This document shows, piece by piece, positions 23,619 to 31,588 of a stretch of DNA of 64,000 nt. The notes under the pieces are model-generated. The model did no database searches and was not told the origin of the DNA. It saw only the letters and a program-made list of their open reading frames with translations. This DNA comes from Candidatus Sulfotelmatobacter sp. (GTDB taxonomy: Bacteria > Acidobacteriota > Terriglobia > Terriglobales > Acidobacteriaceae), in NCBI GenBank assembly GCA_036500765.1, contig DASYBM010000001.1, positions 62,001 through 126,000 of the forward strand, written 5' to 3'. The number at the start of each line of letters is the position of its first letter. Positions within the stretch are counted from its first letter, which is position 1. A program made the position numbers and the translations under genes.

Positions 23619-24406
23619 ACGAGGCTCCTGTACGTGGTCACCGACACTACAGGCAGATCGCAGGCATTCAACTGATTGAGACTCGGACCCACAGGAGCGC
23701 TGGCCAGAAAGAGATTGCTGTTAGTTTGGCTGTAGTTGCGCTCCTGTTTCTGCTCGGGCTGTTGTGTTGTGTCGTTCTTGTCGTCTTTCGGTTTGGGCTG
23801 TGATTTGCGCCCAGGTTCGGCGGGCGCGACGCTGCGCTTGAGTTCGTTCACGCGCGACTCGACTTCATAAACGATCCGGACATTCTCGTAGTAGTGGACG
23901 ACCCGCGCTTGAGTGGCATAGTACGTGTGCCGGATCGCCGCCGGCCGCAAGCTGATCTGGCGCAAGTCGGCGGGTTTCACCCCGGCTACGGTCAGGCCCA
24001 CCGACAGCGCGAAGAAGGCCATGCCAAACGACATGGCAAAGCGCGGCTGGCGGACGATATCCCAGATCGGCTCAAGCACAGCTCCAAACAGCGTGGCCTG
24101 CACGTGTTCCCACCACGAAATTCGTGGCTGGACGCGCACCGCAGTCCGCAGGCGCTGGGTGTCAACGCCCGTTGTGGATGCCAGAATATTCGTGACCAGG
24201 CTGGCTGGAGGCTCCACCTCCGTGAGACCTTTCAGCCAGTCGCGGCCCGCTTCAGCTTCAGCAAGCAGCGGCCCACACAGCGGACAAATTCGGGCATGGG
24301 CATGGAAGCGGTCGAGTCCGGTCCCGGTCAGAACGCCGTCGATGGCGTCCGAGAGCAGGAGATCGAACTCGTTGCACTGCATTCCGTTATGGGTCAGGTC
24401 TGGCAT
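23615..24406 (-). CDS. Zinc-finger anti-sigma factor
   Basis: About 263 residues. The start is ATG 24406, which overlaps the sigma stop as TGATG; a GTG one codon earlier is possible. The N-terminus has the cytoplasmic anti-sigma zinc finger (MQCNEFDLLLSDAIDG ... FHAHARICPLCGPLL; a HxxxCxxC ligand set). A membrane span follows (FAMSFGMAFFALSVGLTVAGV, about residue 130). The periplasmic part ends in a charged, low-complexity tail. It should bind and restrain the sigma factor encoded just upstream. Confidence 0.85.
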   Translation of the reverse strand: MPDLTHNGMQCNEFDLLLSDAIDGVLTGTGLDRFHAHARICPLCGPLLAEAEAGRDWLKGLTEVEPPASLVTNILASTTGVDTQRLRTAVRVQPRISWWEHVQATLFGAVLEPIWDIVRQPRFAMSFGMAFFALSVGLTVAGVKPADLRQISLRPAAIRHTYYATQARVVHYYENVRIVYEVESRVNELKRSVAPAEPGRKSQPKPKDDKNDTTQQPEQKQERNYSQTNSNLFLASAPVGPSLNQLNACDLPVVSVTTYRSLV

Positions 24407-25011
24407 CACATCACCTGCCTATAGGTACGTTGTAGCAGGCGTGCAAGTTCCGCCCGCCCTCGATTTATTCGTGATTTCACGGTGCCCTCCGGTACCCTCA
24501 AAACAACAGCAATTTCGCGGTAGTCCATATCTTGTAAGTCCCTTAGAATCACTGCTTCCCGAAGCTCTGGCGAAAGCTTGGCCAATGCCGCGTGAACGGT
24601 CTCGCCGACCTCCCGGCTGCGTACGTGGGCGTCGGGCGGAGCGGATTGGTCCGGGATTTGCTCACTGAGCGGCTGAGCGTCTTCGTGGTCGGAGGCGGCG
24701 GTGTCCATGGAGTCGGTCATCCGGTCCTGCTTGGTCTTGCGAAAATGATCCACCAGCAGGTTGCGCGTGATAGTCGTCACCCAGGTCACGAACGCGCCTT
24801 TGGTGTGGTCGTAACTGGAAAGCGTGCGGTACATCTTGATGAAAACCTCTTGCGTGAGGTCTTCGGCATCGTCCCCCGATCCTGCAAAGCGGTAGCAGAT
24901 GTTGTAGATGCGCCGGTTGTAAGTCTGCACAATTTCCTCCCAGGCAGCGGCGTCCCCGGCAATACAGCGCCGGACCAGCATCGCAACAACCTGGACGTCT
25001 TCCACTTGCAC
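24406..25011 (-). CDS. ECF RNA polymerase sigma factor (RpoE-like)
   Basis: About 200 residues. Region 2 is visible in YNRRIYNICYRFAGSGDDAEDLTQEVFIKMYRTL and FVTWVTTITRNLLVDHFRK. Region 4 is visible in LSPELREAVILRDLQDMDYREIAVVLRVPEGTVKSRINRGRAEL. The two are separated by an acidic linker. GTG 25011 touches the GGGGA ribosome site; GTG 25005 (VEDVQ) has the better spacing of about 7 bp and may be the real start. It is the first gene of a four-gene coupled operon and probably controls its own promoter. Confidence 0.92.
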   Translation of the reverse strand: MQVEDVQVVAMLVRRCIAGDAAAWEEIVQTYNRRIYNICYRFAGSGDDAEDLTQEVFIKMYRTLSSYDHTKGAFVTWVTTITRNLLVDHFRKTKQDRMTDSMDTAASDHEDAQPLSEQIPDQSAPPDAHVRSREVGETVHAALAKLSPELREAVILRDLQDMDYREIAVVLRVPEGTVKSRINRGRAELARLLQRTYRQVM

Positions 25012-25191
25012 TCCCCGGAAATCTGCTTACTGAGACTTAAATGCGCGGGCTCGGACTCAGACGATCACAACGCTCGAGACTTTACCCAAGCCGTGCCCAT
25101 TAGACAGTACGTGATTGCAAGCGTTGAAGTTCGTCCGCCGATGCATCCTGAGCATGAAACAGGGAATTGTAGCAGTGCCTTCCCCTCGATC

Positions 25192-25250
25192 CTGTACGAG
25201 ATGTATGGCTACGATGGAGTCGGCAAGCTGACGTCGAAGACCGATCCCGG
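25192..25250 (+). pseudogene. Short Rhs/YD-repeat fragment
   Basis: In one frame the sequence reads LYEMYGYDGVGKLTSKTDPG, which fits the YD-repeat pattern (YxYDxxGxLTxxTDxxG). It has no start, and the flanks do not continue the repeat. It looks like a relic of an Rhs-type gene. Only about 17 residues support this. Confidence 0.4.
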
Positions 25251-25258
25251 GCGGGTGG

Positions 25259-25289
25259 CCCATTCAAGCCCGGTTTTGGCTTGAGTGGG
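25259..25289. repeat. 12-bp stem hairpin
   Basis: CCCATTCAAGCC (25259-25270) pairs with GGCTTGAGTGGG (25278-25289), one G-T pair, 7-nt loop. It is strong enough to act as a terminator-like or REP-type structure, although no T-run follows. Confidence 0.75.
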
Positions 25290-25324
25290 GAAGTTCAGCC
25301 ACTCGATCTCGCTTACACCCGCTT

Positions 25325-25467
25325 CTAATAAAGCGGGAATAAAGCGGGGAATAAAGCGGGGACAGAATAAAGCGGGGACAGACGAATAAAGCGGGGACAA
25401 ATAAAGCGGGGACAGACGGGACGTTTCACTAATATAATAAAGCGGGGACAGACGGGACGTTTCACTA
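25325..25467 (+). repeat. Nested AATAAAGCGGGGACAGACGG repeats of increasing length
   Basis: Seven copies begin with AATAAAGCGGG. From left to right they extend to GGGA, GGGGA, GGGGACAG, GGGGACAGACG, GGGGACA, and finally twice to the full unit, which continues ACAGACGGGACGTTTCACT. The short copies all lack the 3' part. From memory, related words occur near RAYT genes in Acidobacteria; I could not check this. Confidence 0.8.
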
Positions 25468-25483
25468 GTTTTCCCGGGTTCGA

Positions 25484-25654
25484 TTAACCTAAGCAATGAA
25501 GGTTAGGCTCGGCTGAGGCACATCTCTTGCTGGGCGTTTTGGGCGGCCTCCCTTTTGCGGGACCAGCGATTCGCAGGGTGAGCTTTTCCAGCCCGGCCAA
25601 AAACTCCGGCGTCCCCAGCCGTCGACGCTTTGCTTTCTTAATCTTAGCTGTCAT
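25484..25654 (-). pseudogene. Probable RAYT (REP-associated tyrosine transposase) C-terminal remnant
   Basis: A 56-residue frame, MTAKIKKAKRRRLGTPEFLA then GLEKLTLRIAGPAKGRPPK. The pattern RxLGxxxFxxxLE ... KGRPxK is what I expect at the C-terminal tail of RAYT/Y1-type transposases. The catalytic HUH/Tyr part is absent. It lies next to the REP-like repeats at 25325-25467, which supports the reading. It could instead be a small unrelated basic protein. Confidence 0.4.
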
Positions 25655-25708
25655 GACACAATCGTACACCCGCTATCGTCATGACGATGTGTTCCGGCAG
25701 GAACACAT
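25649..25708. repeat. Palindrome cluster
   Basis: Three perfect palindromic structures lie in 60 bp. They are TGTCATGACA (25649-25658), ATCGTCATGACGAT (25675-25688), and a 9-bp stem ATGTGTTCC/GGAACACAT with loop GGCA (25687-25708). The first two share the core GTCATGAC, 28 bp apart centre to centre. Confidence 0.75.
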
Positions 25709-25781
25709 TCTATGAGTGGACGGTCGACGATCCGGAGACTGTCCAGGGGCGGGTGGCCCAGCCTCTTGATCCCGTGGACAC

Positions 25782-25839
25782 AATTTGGCCAGCCTCCCGA
25801 AAACTCCAAGTGCGCAGATTCCTGCAACGCTGGCCAATT
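25782..25839. repeat. Inverted repeat upstream of the kinase gene
   Basis: AATTTGGCCAGC (25782-25793) and GCTGGCCAATT (25829-25839) are complementary apart from one extra T, with a 35-nt loop. It ends 53 bp before the kinase start codon and could be a regulatory site or a repeat end. Confidence 0.5.
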
Positions 25840-25892
25840 CTTTCTCACTATCCCTTTAAGCTGGTATGCTGAGCGCACTTGCGGGGACGGGG

Positions 25893-28800
25893 ATGATTGG
25901 GCAGCGGTTGTCGCATTACAAAATCGAAGAGCAGATCGGCGCAGGAGGCATGGGTGTCGTCTATCGCGCGCACGATGAGCAACTCGACCGCGATGTTGCC
26001 ATCAAGGTGCTGCCGCCCGGATCTCTGGCCGACGAGGCCGCTCACAAGCGATTCCGCAAAGAGGCGTTGTCTCTCGCCCGGTTGAATCATCCCAACATTG
26101 CAACCGTACACGAATTCGGCAGCCAGCACGGTATCGCCTTTCTGGTCACCGAATACATTCCCGGCATAACGCTCGATGCGAAGCTTGCAGATGGACCGCT
26201 GCCACCCGCGGAAGTAATGCGCCTGGGAGTGCAACTTGCGGCGGGACTCGCGGCCGCACATCATCAGGGCATTGTGCATCGCGATCTGAAGCCGGGAAAC
26301 CTGCGCCTTACCGCCGACGGGCGTCTAAAGATTCTGGACTTTGGCCTGGCTCAGTTGATGCCTCGCGCCAGCGAACTCGGCGAGACAAAAACCGCGACGC
26401 AGTCACTGGAAACCAGCGGCACGCTGCCGTACATGTCTCCCGAGCAACTGAGTGGCGAGGTCGCGGACGGCCGCAGCGACATCTGGGCCGCGGGCGCGGT
26501 GCTTTACGAAATGTCTACGGGGAAACGTCCGTTCCCGCAGACGGTGCAGGCGCTGCTGATCAATGCGATTCTGAACCAGGCTCCCCCGTCGCCCACCAGG
26601 CTCAATTCGGCCGTCCCGCCCGGTTTGGAAGCGGTCATTTTAAAGGCGCTCGCCCGCGAGCCGTCACAACGCTACCAGGCGGCGGGCGAGTTGGGCGCCG
26701 ATCTTGAGCGGCCCATGGCCCTTACCTCGGCGACGATTCCGATTGCACCGAAACCAGGGTTGAGCGGCAGTGCGTTCGTAGTGGCGGCGGTGGTGCTGGC
26801 GATGGCGATCGGAGCATACTTTATTTTCGTGCTTCGCCATCAGCGGGAGAATCCCACGTCATCGGTTTCGCCCGCGTCTGCGGCGGTAAAGAATCGCCGC
26901 TCGATCGCAGTTCTGGGCTTCAAGAATCTCTCGGCGAATCCGGAGAAGTCGTGGCTTTCGACCGCGCTTTCGGAAATGATGACCACCGAATTAAGCCAGG
27001 GAGATGAACTGCGCACGATCGCGGGGGAAAGCATAGCGCAGATGAAGGCCAGCCTCGCGCTGCCCGATGCCGACAGCTTCAGCCGGCAAACGCTCGCTCG
27101 CATTCGGCAAAACTTGGGCAGCGACGACGTGGTGCTGGGCTCTTACGTGCCTCTGGGCAACGGTCTTCTGCGGCTGGATGTGCGCTTGCAGGATGCGATC
27201 GCGGGCGAGACGTTGGCGTCGGTCTCCGAAAAAGGAAACGAGTCGGAGATCGACAATCTGATCAGCAAGGCGGGCGCGGAGTTGCGCGCGAAGCTGGGTG
27301 TGGGCGCGCTATCTGACGAGCAGTCGGCCGTGGTGCGGGCGTCGCTGCCGTCCAATCCGGAGGCAGCGCGGCTGTACTCGCAAGGTCTGCAAAAGTTGCG
27401 CCTGTTCGACGCCCGCTCGGCTCGCGATTCGCTGGAGAAAGCGACCCAACTCGATCCCAACCACGCGCCCACACACTCGGCCCTGGCTGAAGCCTGGTCC
27501 ATCCTGGGATACGATGCCAAGGCGAAGGAACAGGCCAAGCAGGCGTTGTCGCAGTCGGCAAATGTCTCCCGCGAAGATCGCTTGCTCATCGAAGGACGCG
27601 CCCATGAAGTCCTGACGGAAACTGCGGCGGCCGTTGAAAGCTATCGTGCGCTGTACGAATTCTTTCCCGACAATGTCGACTACGGATTGTTTCTCATTCG
27701 AGCCCAGGTTGCTGACGGACACGGTAAGGACGCGGAGAAAACGCTGGCGGAGTTGCGCAAGCTGACCGTCTCCGACGCAGACGCGGTACGAATCGATCTG
27801 GCCGACGCCACCATCGCCTACTCCCTTAGCGATTTCAAGCGGGAGCTGGCCATGGCGGAGCGGGCAACGCGCCGCGGGCAGGCGATCGGGGCGAGCCTGC
27901 TGGTGGCGCAGGGTTTACAACATGAAGCGGAAGCCCTCGAGCGCATGGGGGATTCGAAGAAGACCATTGAACTTTCGAACCAGGCGAGAGAACTCTATAT
28001 TTCCGCGGGCGATCGCCGGGGAGCGGCCCGCCAGGTTTTGCGGGTGGGCGATCTCCTGTTCGACGAAGGCGACTACCGGGGCGCCAAAAAGCAGTTCGAA
28101 GACTCTATCCCCGTCTTCCAGGAAGTGGGCGCTGCCAAAAGCGTTCGCGCTGCTCGCGAGCGCATCGGCAATGTCTATTACGCCACCGGAAAACAGGCCG
28201 AGGCCGAGAAAGCTTACGAACAGGTACTAAGCTATGACCAGACGATCAATGATCCGGTCGCGCTGGCCGGGGACTATGGGAACCTGGCGAATGCACTGGA
28301 CGCTCTTGGCAATCTGGCGGGCGCGCTCAGGATGCAACAACAGTCGCTGGCGGCTTTCAATCAGGCCGGCGATCGCCGCGGGGCCTCCGCTACTTTGAAT
28401 AATTTGGGCGACCTGTTCGTGGAGGTCGGTAATCTGGAGGAAGCCAAGAAATACTTCAATCAATCGCTGGCGTTGACTCGCGAAATCAACTACCGCCGCG
28501 GGGAACCCTATCCCATGTCTGGCCTCGGCGACACCCTGGCGGCTGAGGGCGATTTGGCGGGCGCGCGCAAACAATACGAACAGGCGCTCCCGCTTTGCAA
28601 AGAAATGAACGACGACGACTTTACAGCCCAACTCAACGCGTCACTGGCGGGGATCGCGCTGGCGGAGAAACGCTACGCCGACGGTCAAGCGCTGGCTCAT
28701 TTGGCGATTTTGGGATATGAAAAAGCAAATTCGCCCGGCAACGCCGCCTGGTCTCAGGCAATCTTGGCACGAAATCTTCTCGGTGCCGGCAATGTGAGCG

Positions 28801-29150
28801 AGGCGCAGAGCGCATTGGCGAAAGCCGTCACCCTGGTCCAGACCAGCACCAGTCAGAGTCCGCACTATGAAGTTGCGCTGGCCGACGCGCGCGTGAAGGC
28901 CCGATTAGGCAAGTTCGCCGAAGCTCGCAAGGAATTGGAAGCGACGCTCGCCTCGGCGCACAAGTTCGGCTATCGGCTGTATGAATATCAGGCGCGCCTC
29001 GCGATGGGAGAGATTGGGCTGTGGGCCGGCTCTGCGTCCGCCCGGGCGGACTTGGCGACACTAGAAAATGACGCAAGGGCGCAGGGTGCGCTGCTGATCG
29101 CGAACCAAGCCCGAGAACTGCCAGCAGAACCGCGGAGCAAAGCTAAGTGA
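25893..29150 (+). CDS. Membrane Ser/Thr protein kinase with TolB-like and TPR domains
   Basis: 1085 residues from ATG 25893 (MIGQRLSHYKIEEQIGAGGM), the usual start for acidobacterial kinases; a start 9 codons earlier is also open. The Hanks kinase domain has glycine loop GAGGMG (16-21), Lys38, Glu57, HRD at 129-131, DFG at 149-151 and an SGTLPYMSPEQ activation segment. One membrane span follows (GSAFVVAAVVLAMAIGAYFIF, near residue 290). Next is a FlgO/TolB-like segment (RRSIAVLGFKNLSANPEKSW, then LSTALSEMMTTELSQ). About ten TPR-like helix pairs run to the end, for example GDYGNLANALDALGNLAGAL. All catalytic residues are present. The repeat part should bind partners outside the membrane. Confidence 0.92.
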   Translation: MIGQRLSHYKIEEQIGAGGMGVVYRAHDEQLDRDVAIKVLPPGSLADEAAHKRFRKEALSLARLNHPNIATVHEFGSQHGIAFLVTEYIPGITLDAKLADGPLPPAEVMRLGVQLAAGLAAAHHQGIVHRDLKPGNLRLTADGRLKILDFGLAQLMPRASELGETKTATQSLETSGTLPYMSPEQLSGEVADGRSDIWAAGAVLYEMSTGKRPFPQTVQALLINAILNQAPPSPTRLNSAVPPGLEAVILKALAREPSQRYQAAGELGADLERPMALTSATIPIAPKPGLSGSAFVVAAVVLAMAIGAYFIFVLRHQRENPTSSVSPASAAVKNRRSIAVLGFKNLSANPEKSWLSTALSEMMTTELSQGDELRTIAGESIAQMKASLALPDADSFSRQTLARIRQNLGSDDVVLGSYVPLGNGLLRLDVRLQDAIAGETLASVSEKGNESEIDNLISKAGAELRAKLGVGALSDEQSAVVRASLPSNPEAARLYSQGLQKLRLFDARSARDSLEKATQLDPNHAPTHSALAEAWSILGYDAKAKEQAKQALSQSANVSREDRLLIEGRAHEVLTETAAAVESYRALYEFFPDNVDYGLFLIRAQVADGHGKDAEKTLAELRKLTVSDADAVRIDLADATIAYSLSDFKRELAMAERATRRGQAIGASLLVAQGLQHEAEALERMGDSKKTIELSNQARELYISAGDRRGAARQVLRVGDLLFDEGDYRGAKKQFEDSIPVFQEVGAAKSVRAARERIGNVYYATGKQAEAEKAYEQVLSYDQTINDPVALAGDYGNLANALDALGNLAGALRMQQQSLAAFNQAGDRRGASATLNNLGDLFVEVGNLEEAKKYFNQSLALTREINYRRGEPYPMSGLGDTLAAEGDLAGARKQYEQALPLCKEMNDDDFTAQLNASLAGIALAEKRYADGQALAHLAILGYEKANSPGNAAWSQAILARNLLGAGNVSEAQSALAKAVTLVQTSTSQSPHYEVALADARVKARLGKFAEARKELEATLASAHKFGYRLYEYQARLAMGEIGLWAGSASARADLATLENDARAQGALLIANQARELPAEPRSKAK

Positions 29151-29223
29151 ATGTTCCTCTCTCATCGGCAAACCTCTCTTCGGGCGATTTCCGGCACTCA
29201 CTTGGCGGAATGCTAGCTAGTTC

Positions 29224-29505
29224 TCATCCCTGCTTTTCTACCGGCGGCACATACTCTTTCGGCTTGGCCGAGCCTTCGCCGAAGAAGAATTGCTCCATCT
29301 GCTTGACGATGACTTCCTGATCTTCGCGCCGTGCCGGATTTAGCCGGTATTCGTTTAGCAACATCTTGCAATGCTCCGTCCACATCCTCCAGGCCTCCTG
29401 CGAAACGTTGTCGTAAACTTTCTGACCAAGGTCGTTGTCGAACGGAGGCTCGTCGAGTCCGGGCATATCTTTCTTAAACTTCACGCAGAAAACAGTGTGC
29501 GCCAT
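29224..29505 (-). CDS. yggX: Fe(2+)-trafficking / oxidative-damage protection protein YggX
   Basis: 93 residues: MAHTVFCVKFKKDMPGLDEP, GQKVYDNVSQEAWRMWTEHCKMLLNEYRLN and EQFFFGEG are diagnostic. The conserved N-terminal Cys is present. YggX is a small cytoplasmic protein that limits damage to iron-sulfur clusters by superoxide and may carry iron. It is followed downstream by the convergent kinase gene and may share a transcript with the NTF2-like gene 21 bp upstream. Confidence 0.92.
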   Translation of the reverse strand: MAHTVFCVKFKKDMPGLDEPPFDNDLGQKVYDNVSQEAWRMWTEHCKMLLNEYRLNPARREDQEVIVKQMEQFFFGEGSAKPKEYVPPVEKQG

Positions 29506-29526
29506 AAGTTCCCTCTAAAAACTAAA

Positions 29527-29898
29527 CTAATCGATGGTTTGAATCTCCATGCCGCGAATCAAACCGTCTCGAATTTCGTACACGTGACGGACCATCTGAT
29601 CCGCGACTAGCTTTCCGCTCTTGTCGTGAATCACCTGATGGACCCCAACCGAGATTCGACCGTCGGCCTGCCGCGTAAACTTTTTCGGCTCAACGTTGGG
29701 GTCGAGCACATCGAACTGACGTGTCCAATAGTCCCGCACTGCGGCTTTGCCCAGCACGCGGCCACCTTCCATCCCGTTGGGCCAGTCGACATCATCATGC
29801 ATCTCAGCGAGTACGGTCTCGATATCGCGCCGGTTAAACGCCGCATAGACGCGCTGGAGCAGTTCAGTTTCCGCCGGCACGGTTTGCAGTTCCGCCAT
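29527..29898 (-). CDS. NTF2-like / SnoaL-like protein
   Basis: 123 residues, cytoplasmic, no signal peptide. LLQRVYAAFNRRDIETVLAEMHDDVDWPNG is the typical first helix pair of nuclear transport factor 2-like proteins. RVLGKAAVRDYWTRQF and VRHVYEIRDGLIRGMEIQ complete the cone fold. The family includes isomerases, hydrolases and binding proteins; no catalytic set can be named here. Confidence 0.82.
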   Translation of the reverse strand: MAELQTVPAETELLQRVYAAFNRRDIETVLAEMHDDVDWPNGMEGGRVLGKAAVRDYWTRQFDVLDPNVEPKKFTRQADGRISVGVHQVIHDKSGKLVADQMVRHVYEIRDGLIRGMEIQTID

Positions 29899-29994
29899 AT
29901 AGCACCCCGAAAGATTATCTTACAGGAGATCGCCGAACGAGATCATTGCGGGCTGGCGGTAAGAGAGGAGGTTGCTGACGCGCCGCGCTCGTTG

Positions 29995-30043
29995 AGCGGG
30001 AGATCCTTCCCTTCGCCTGAAGAACGGCTCCGGTCAGGATGAC
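29995..30043 (+). repeat. Interspersed intergenic repeat, second sequence class, copy 2
   Basis: AGCGGGAGATCC ... GCCTGAAGAACGGCTCCGGT, CAGGATGAC. It is the plus-strand counterpart of 3652-3700. Its right end overlaps the last codons of the minus-strand membrane protein gene (stop at 30034), so the repeat may have supplied that C-terminus. Confidence 0.65.
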
Positions 30044-31539
30044 ATGGGGGCTCTGCGAACGATTCGCCGCCAGAGTAGAGCGGCAACGGCCCACATCCCG
30101 AACAGTGGAATCAGACTTGAAAGCCCGTGCAGTCCGAGCAACTGACCCAGATTAAACGCAGCAAGGTTGAAGGCACCGTCCTTCCCACTCGTTGCTGCCT
30201 CAGCGGCCGTAAGCATCGATACTCGGTTGGTCGCAATTTGACCAGACCAGAACGCGGGCCACGTGGAGTGCAGTAGCGGACAACTATCCTGCATCGACAA
30301 TTGCGAAGTCGTCGACACGACCGTGAGCGTCATGAATATACTGCAAGCTGCAAGCACGGCCAGCAGGATTCGCCCGCGCGAGGTTGCGTGCTTCCCCGCG
30401 ACGGCCAAGCCGACGCACAATAACGGAATGCAAGCTCCGGCGTAGCGCGGACCGAACGACAGTCCCGACTTCCACCAATAGAACGAAGCATTAAACAGAA
30501 AGTAATATGCCGGGATCGCCGCGGCCACCAGCGCGGGCGCCGAATAGGACTTCTCTTTTCGCAACTTCCATAATCCGAACAGGCTGGCGAGCATTACTGG
30601 AGACGCGAAGAACAGCCCGCGCGAACATCCGAAGAGCAACTTGAGCAGACGGTCGGGGTGAGGATAAGTCAATCCCATGTAGCCTTGCTGCTGCATGAAC
30701 GAAAAAGAATTTGGATCGTAATAGGAGTAGCTGGGCCGAAGCGACCCAAACGCCGCGTGTAGATATGCGGCCAGCACAAGGACGCAGATTCCGGCGCCAA
30801 CGCTGACCCCCGCGAACACTCGCCAGCGCGCCGCTTTTCCGCGCGGCCATGCTTGCGACAGAGCCAGCAATGCCAGCATCGCCGAAGCTGGCGCCGCGGG
30901 ATATTCGGTGACCGTGGCCCATCCCGCCGCAAGCCCTGCCGCCAGGGACCAGCCGAAATCAGCGACCGCGCTTGAGCTGTCGCGTAACTTCAACGCACAT
31001 GCGAACGCGAATAGCAGACAAGCTCCAACCAGCGCATGCGCCCAGAACAAACCGGCATACGCCCAGATCGGAGTGCCCAGACACATGGCAAGTGTTCCGA
31101 GGGCTGCGGCTTGCAAATCGCCTCCAAATCGAAGCCCCAGGAAGAACAGGCACATCCCTGCCAGCGCGGTCGGCAGCGCCGCCGCGCCCGCAATCGCTAT
31201 ATGGGAGAGCGCGATCTCGCCTCTCGGAGATTGCGGATTAATGCCAGCCAGTCGCAACACGGGCCTGGCGGCCAGAGCGAACGGCACGGCCAGAAAAACC
31301 AATCCCGGCGCTTTGTCGGAATAGTAATGTCCGTTGAAGTGCGCTTTGTCCTGAGTGTTTTCATGATAAGCGTCGATTTGCAGCGTGTGCTGCTCGATAA
31401 TAGCTCGCAGCAAATCGAAGCGAGAGTTCTGATTCCATCCGCCGCCCTCGTAGAAATAAATGAATGAGAGAAAAGTTACAAGACCGATGAGGATGGCAGC
31501 TCTGTGGCCGACGGAGGATGGTTGTGCGGCAGGGCTCAT
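30034..31539 (-). CDS. Polytopic membrane protein, GT-C glycosyltransferase-like
   Basis: 501 residues with about eleven hydrophobic segments. NGHYYSDKAPGLVFLAVPFALAARP contains the DKAPG word found in several GT39/GT83-like proteins, and a short polar loop before it (YHENTQDKAHF) could hold the acidic catalytic residue. WWKSGLSFGPRYAGACIPLLCVGL is a second conserved-looking loop. Lipid-linked sugar transfer at the membrane is the likeliest role, but neither substrate nor acceptor is visible. No cell-wall gene is adjacent. Confidence 0.6.
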   Translation of the reverse strand: MSPAAQPSSVGHRAAILIGLVTFLSFIYFYEGGGWNQNSRFDLLRAIIEQHTLQIDAYHENTQDKAHFNGHYYSDKAPGLVFLAVPFALAARPVLRLAGINPQSPRGEIALSHIAIAGAAALPTALAGMCLFFLGLRFGGDLQAAALGTLAMCLGTPIWAYAGLFWAHALVGACLLFAFACALKLRDSSSAVADFGWSLAAGLAAGWATVTEYPAAPASAMLALLALSQAWPRGKAARWRVFAGVSVGAGICVLVLAAYLHAAFGSLRPSYSYYDPNSFSFMQQQGYMGLTYPHPDRLLKLLFGCSRGLFFASPVMLASLFGLWKLRKEKSYSAPALVAAAIPAYYFLFNASFYWWKSGLSFGPRYAGACIPLLCVGLAVAGKHATSRGRILLAVLAACSIFMTLTVVSTTSQLSMQDSCPLLHSTWPAFWSGQIATNRVSMLTAAEAATSGKDGAFNLAAFNLGQLLGLHGLSSLIPLFGMWAVAALLWRRIVRRAPMSS

Positions 31540-31588
31540 GGGATTCGCGGGCTCGACACAAAGGCCGGTTGTGGTCCGCTCAGAAGTC

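Larger units (their letters stand above)
25012..25892. other. Repeat-rich intergenic graveyard
   Basis: 880 bp with no intact gene between the divergent sigma operon and kinase gene. It holds an Rhs-like fragment, a stable hairpin, a nested series of AATAAAGCGGG repeats, a likely RAYT C-terminal remnant, a palindrome cluster and an inverted repeat, listed separately. The word GGGCGGGTGGCCCA occurs twice (25249-25262 and 25748-25761). Confidence 0.75.

Noticed and set aside
25325-25467. CRISPR array
   Set aside because: The repeats are nearly contiguous, of unequal length and without unique spacers of constant size; no cas genes are near.
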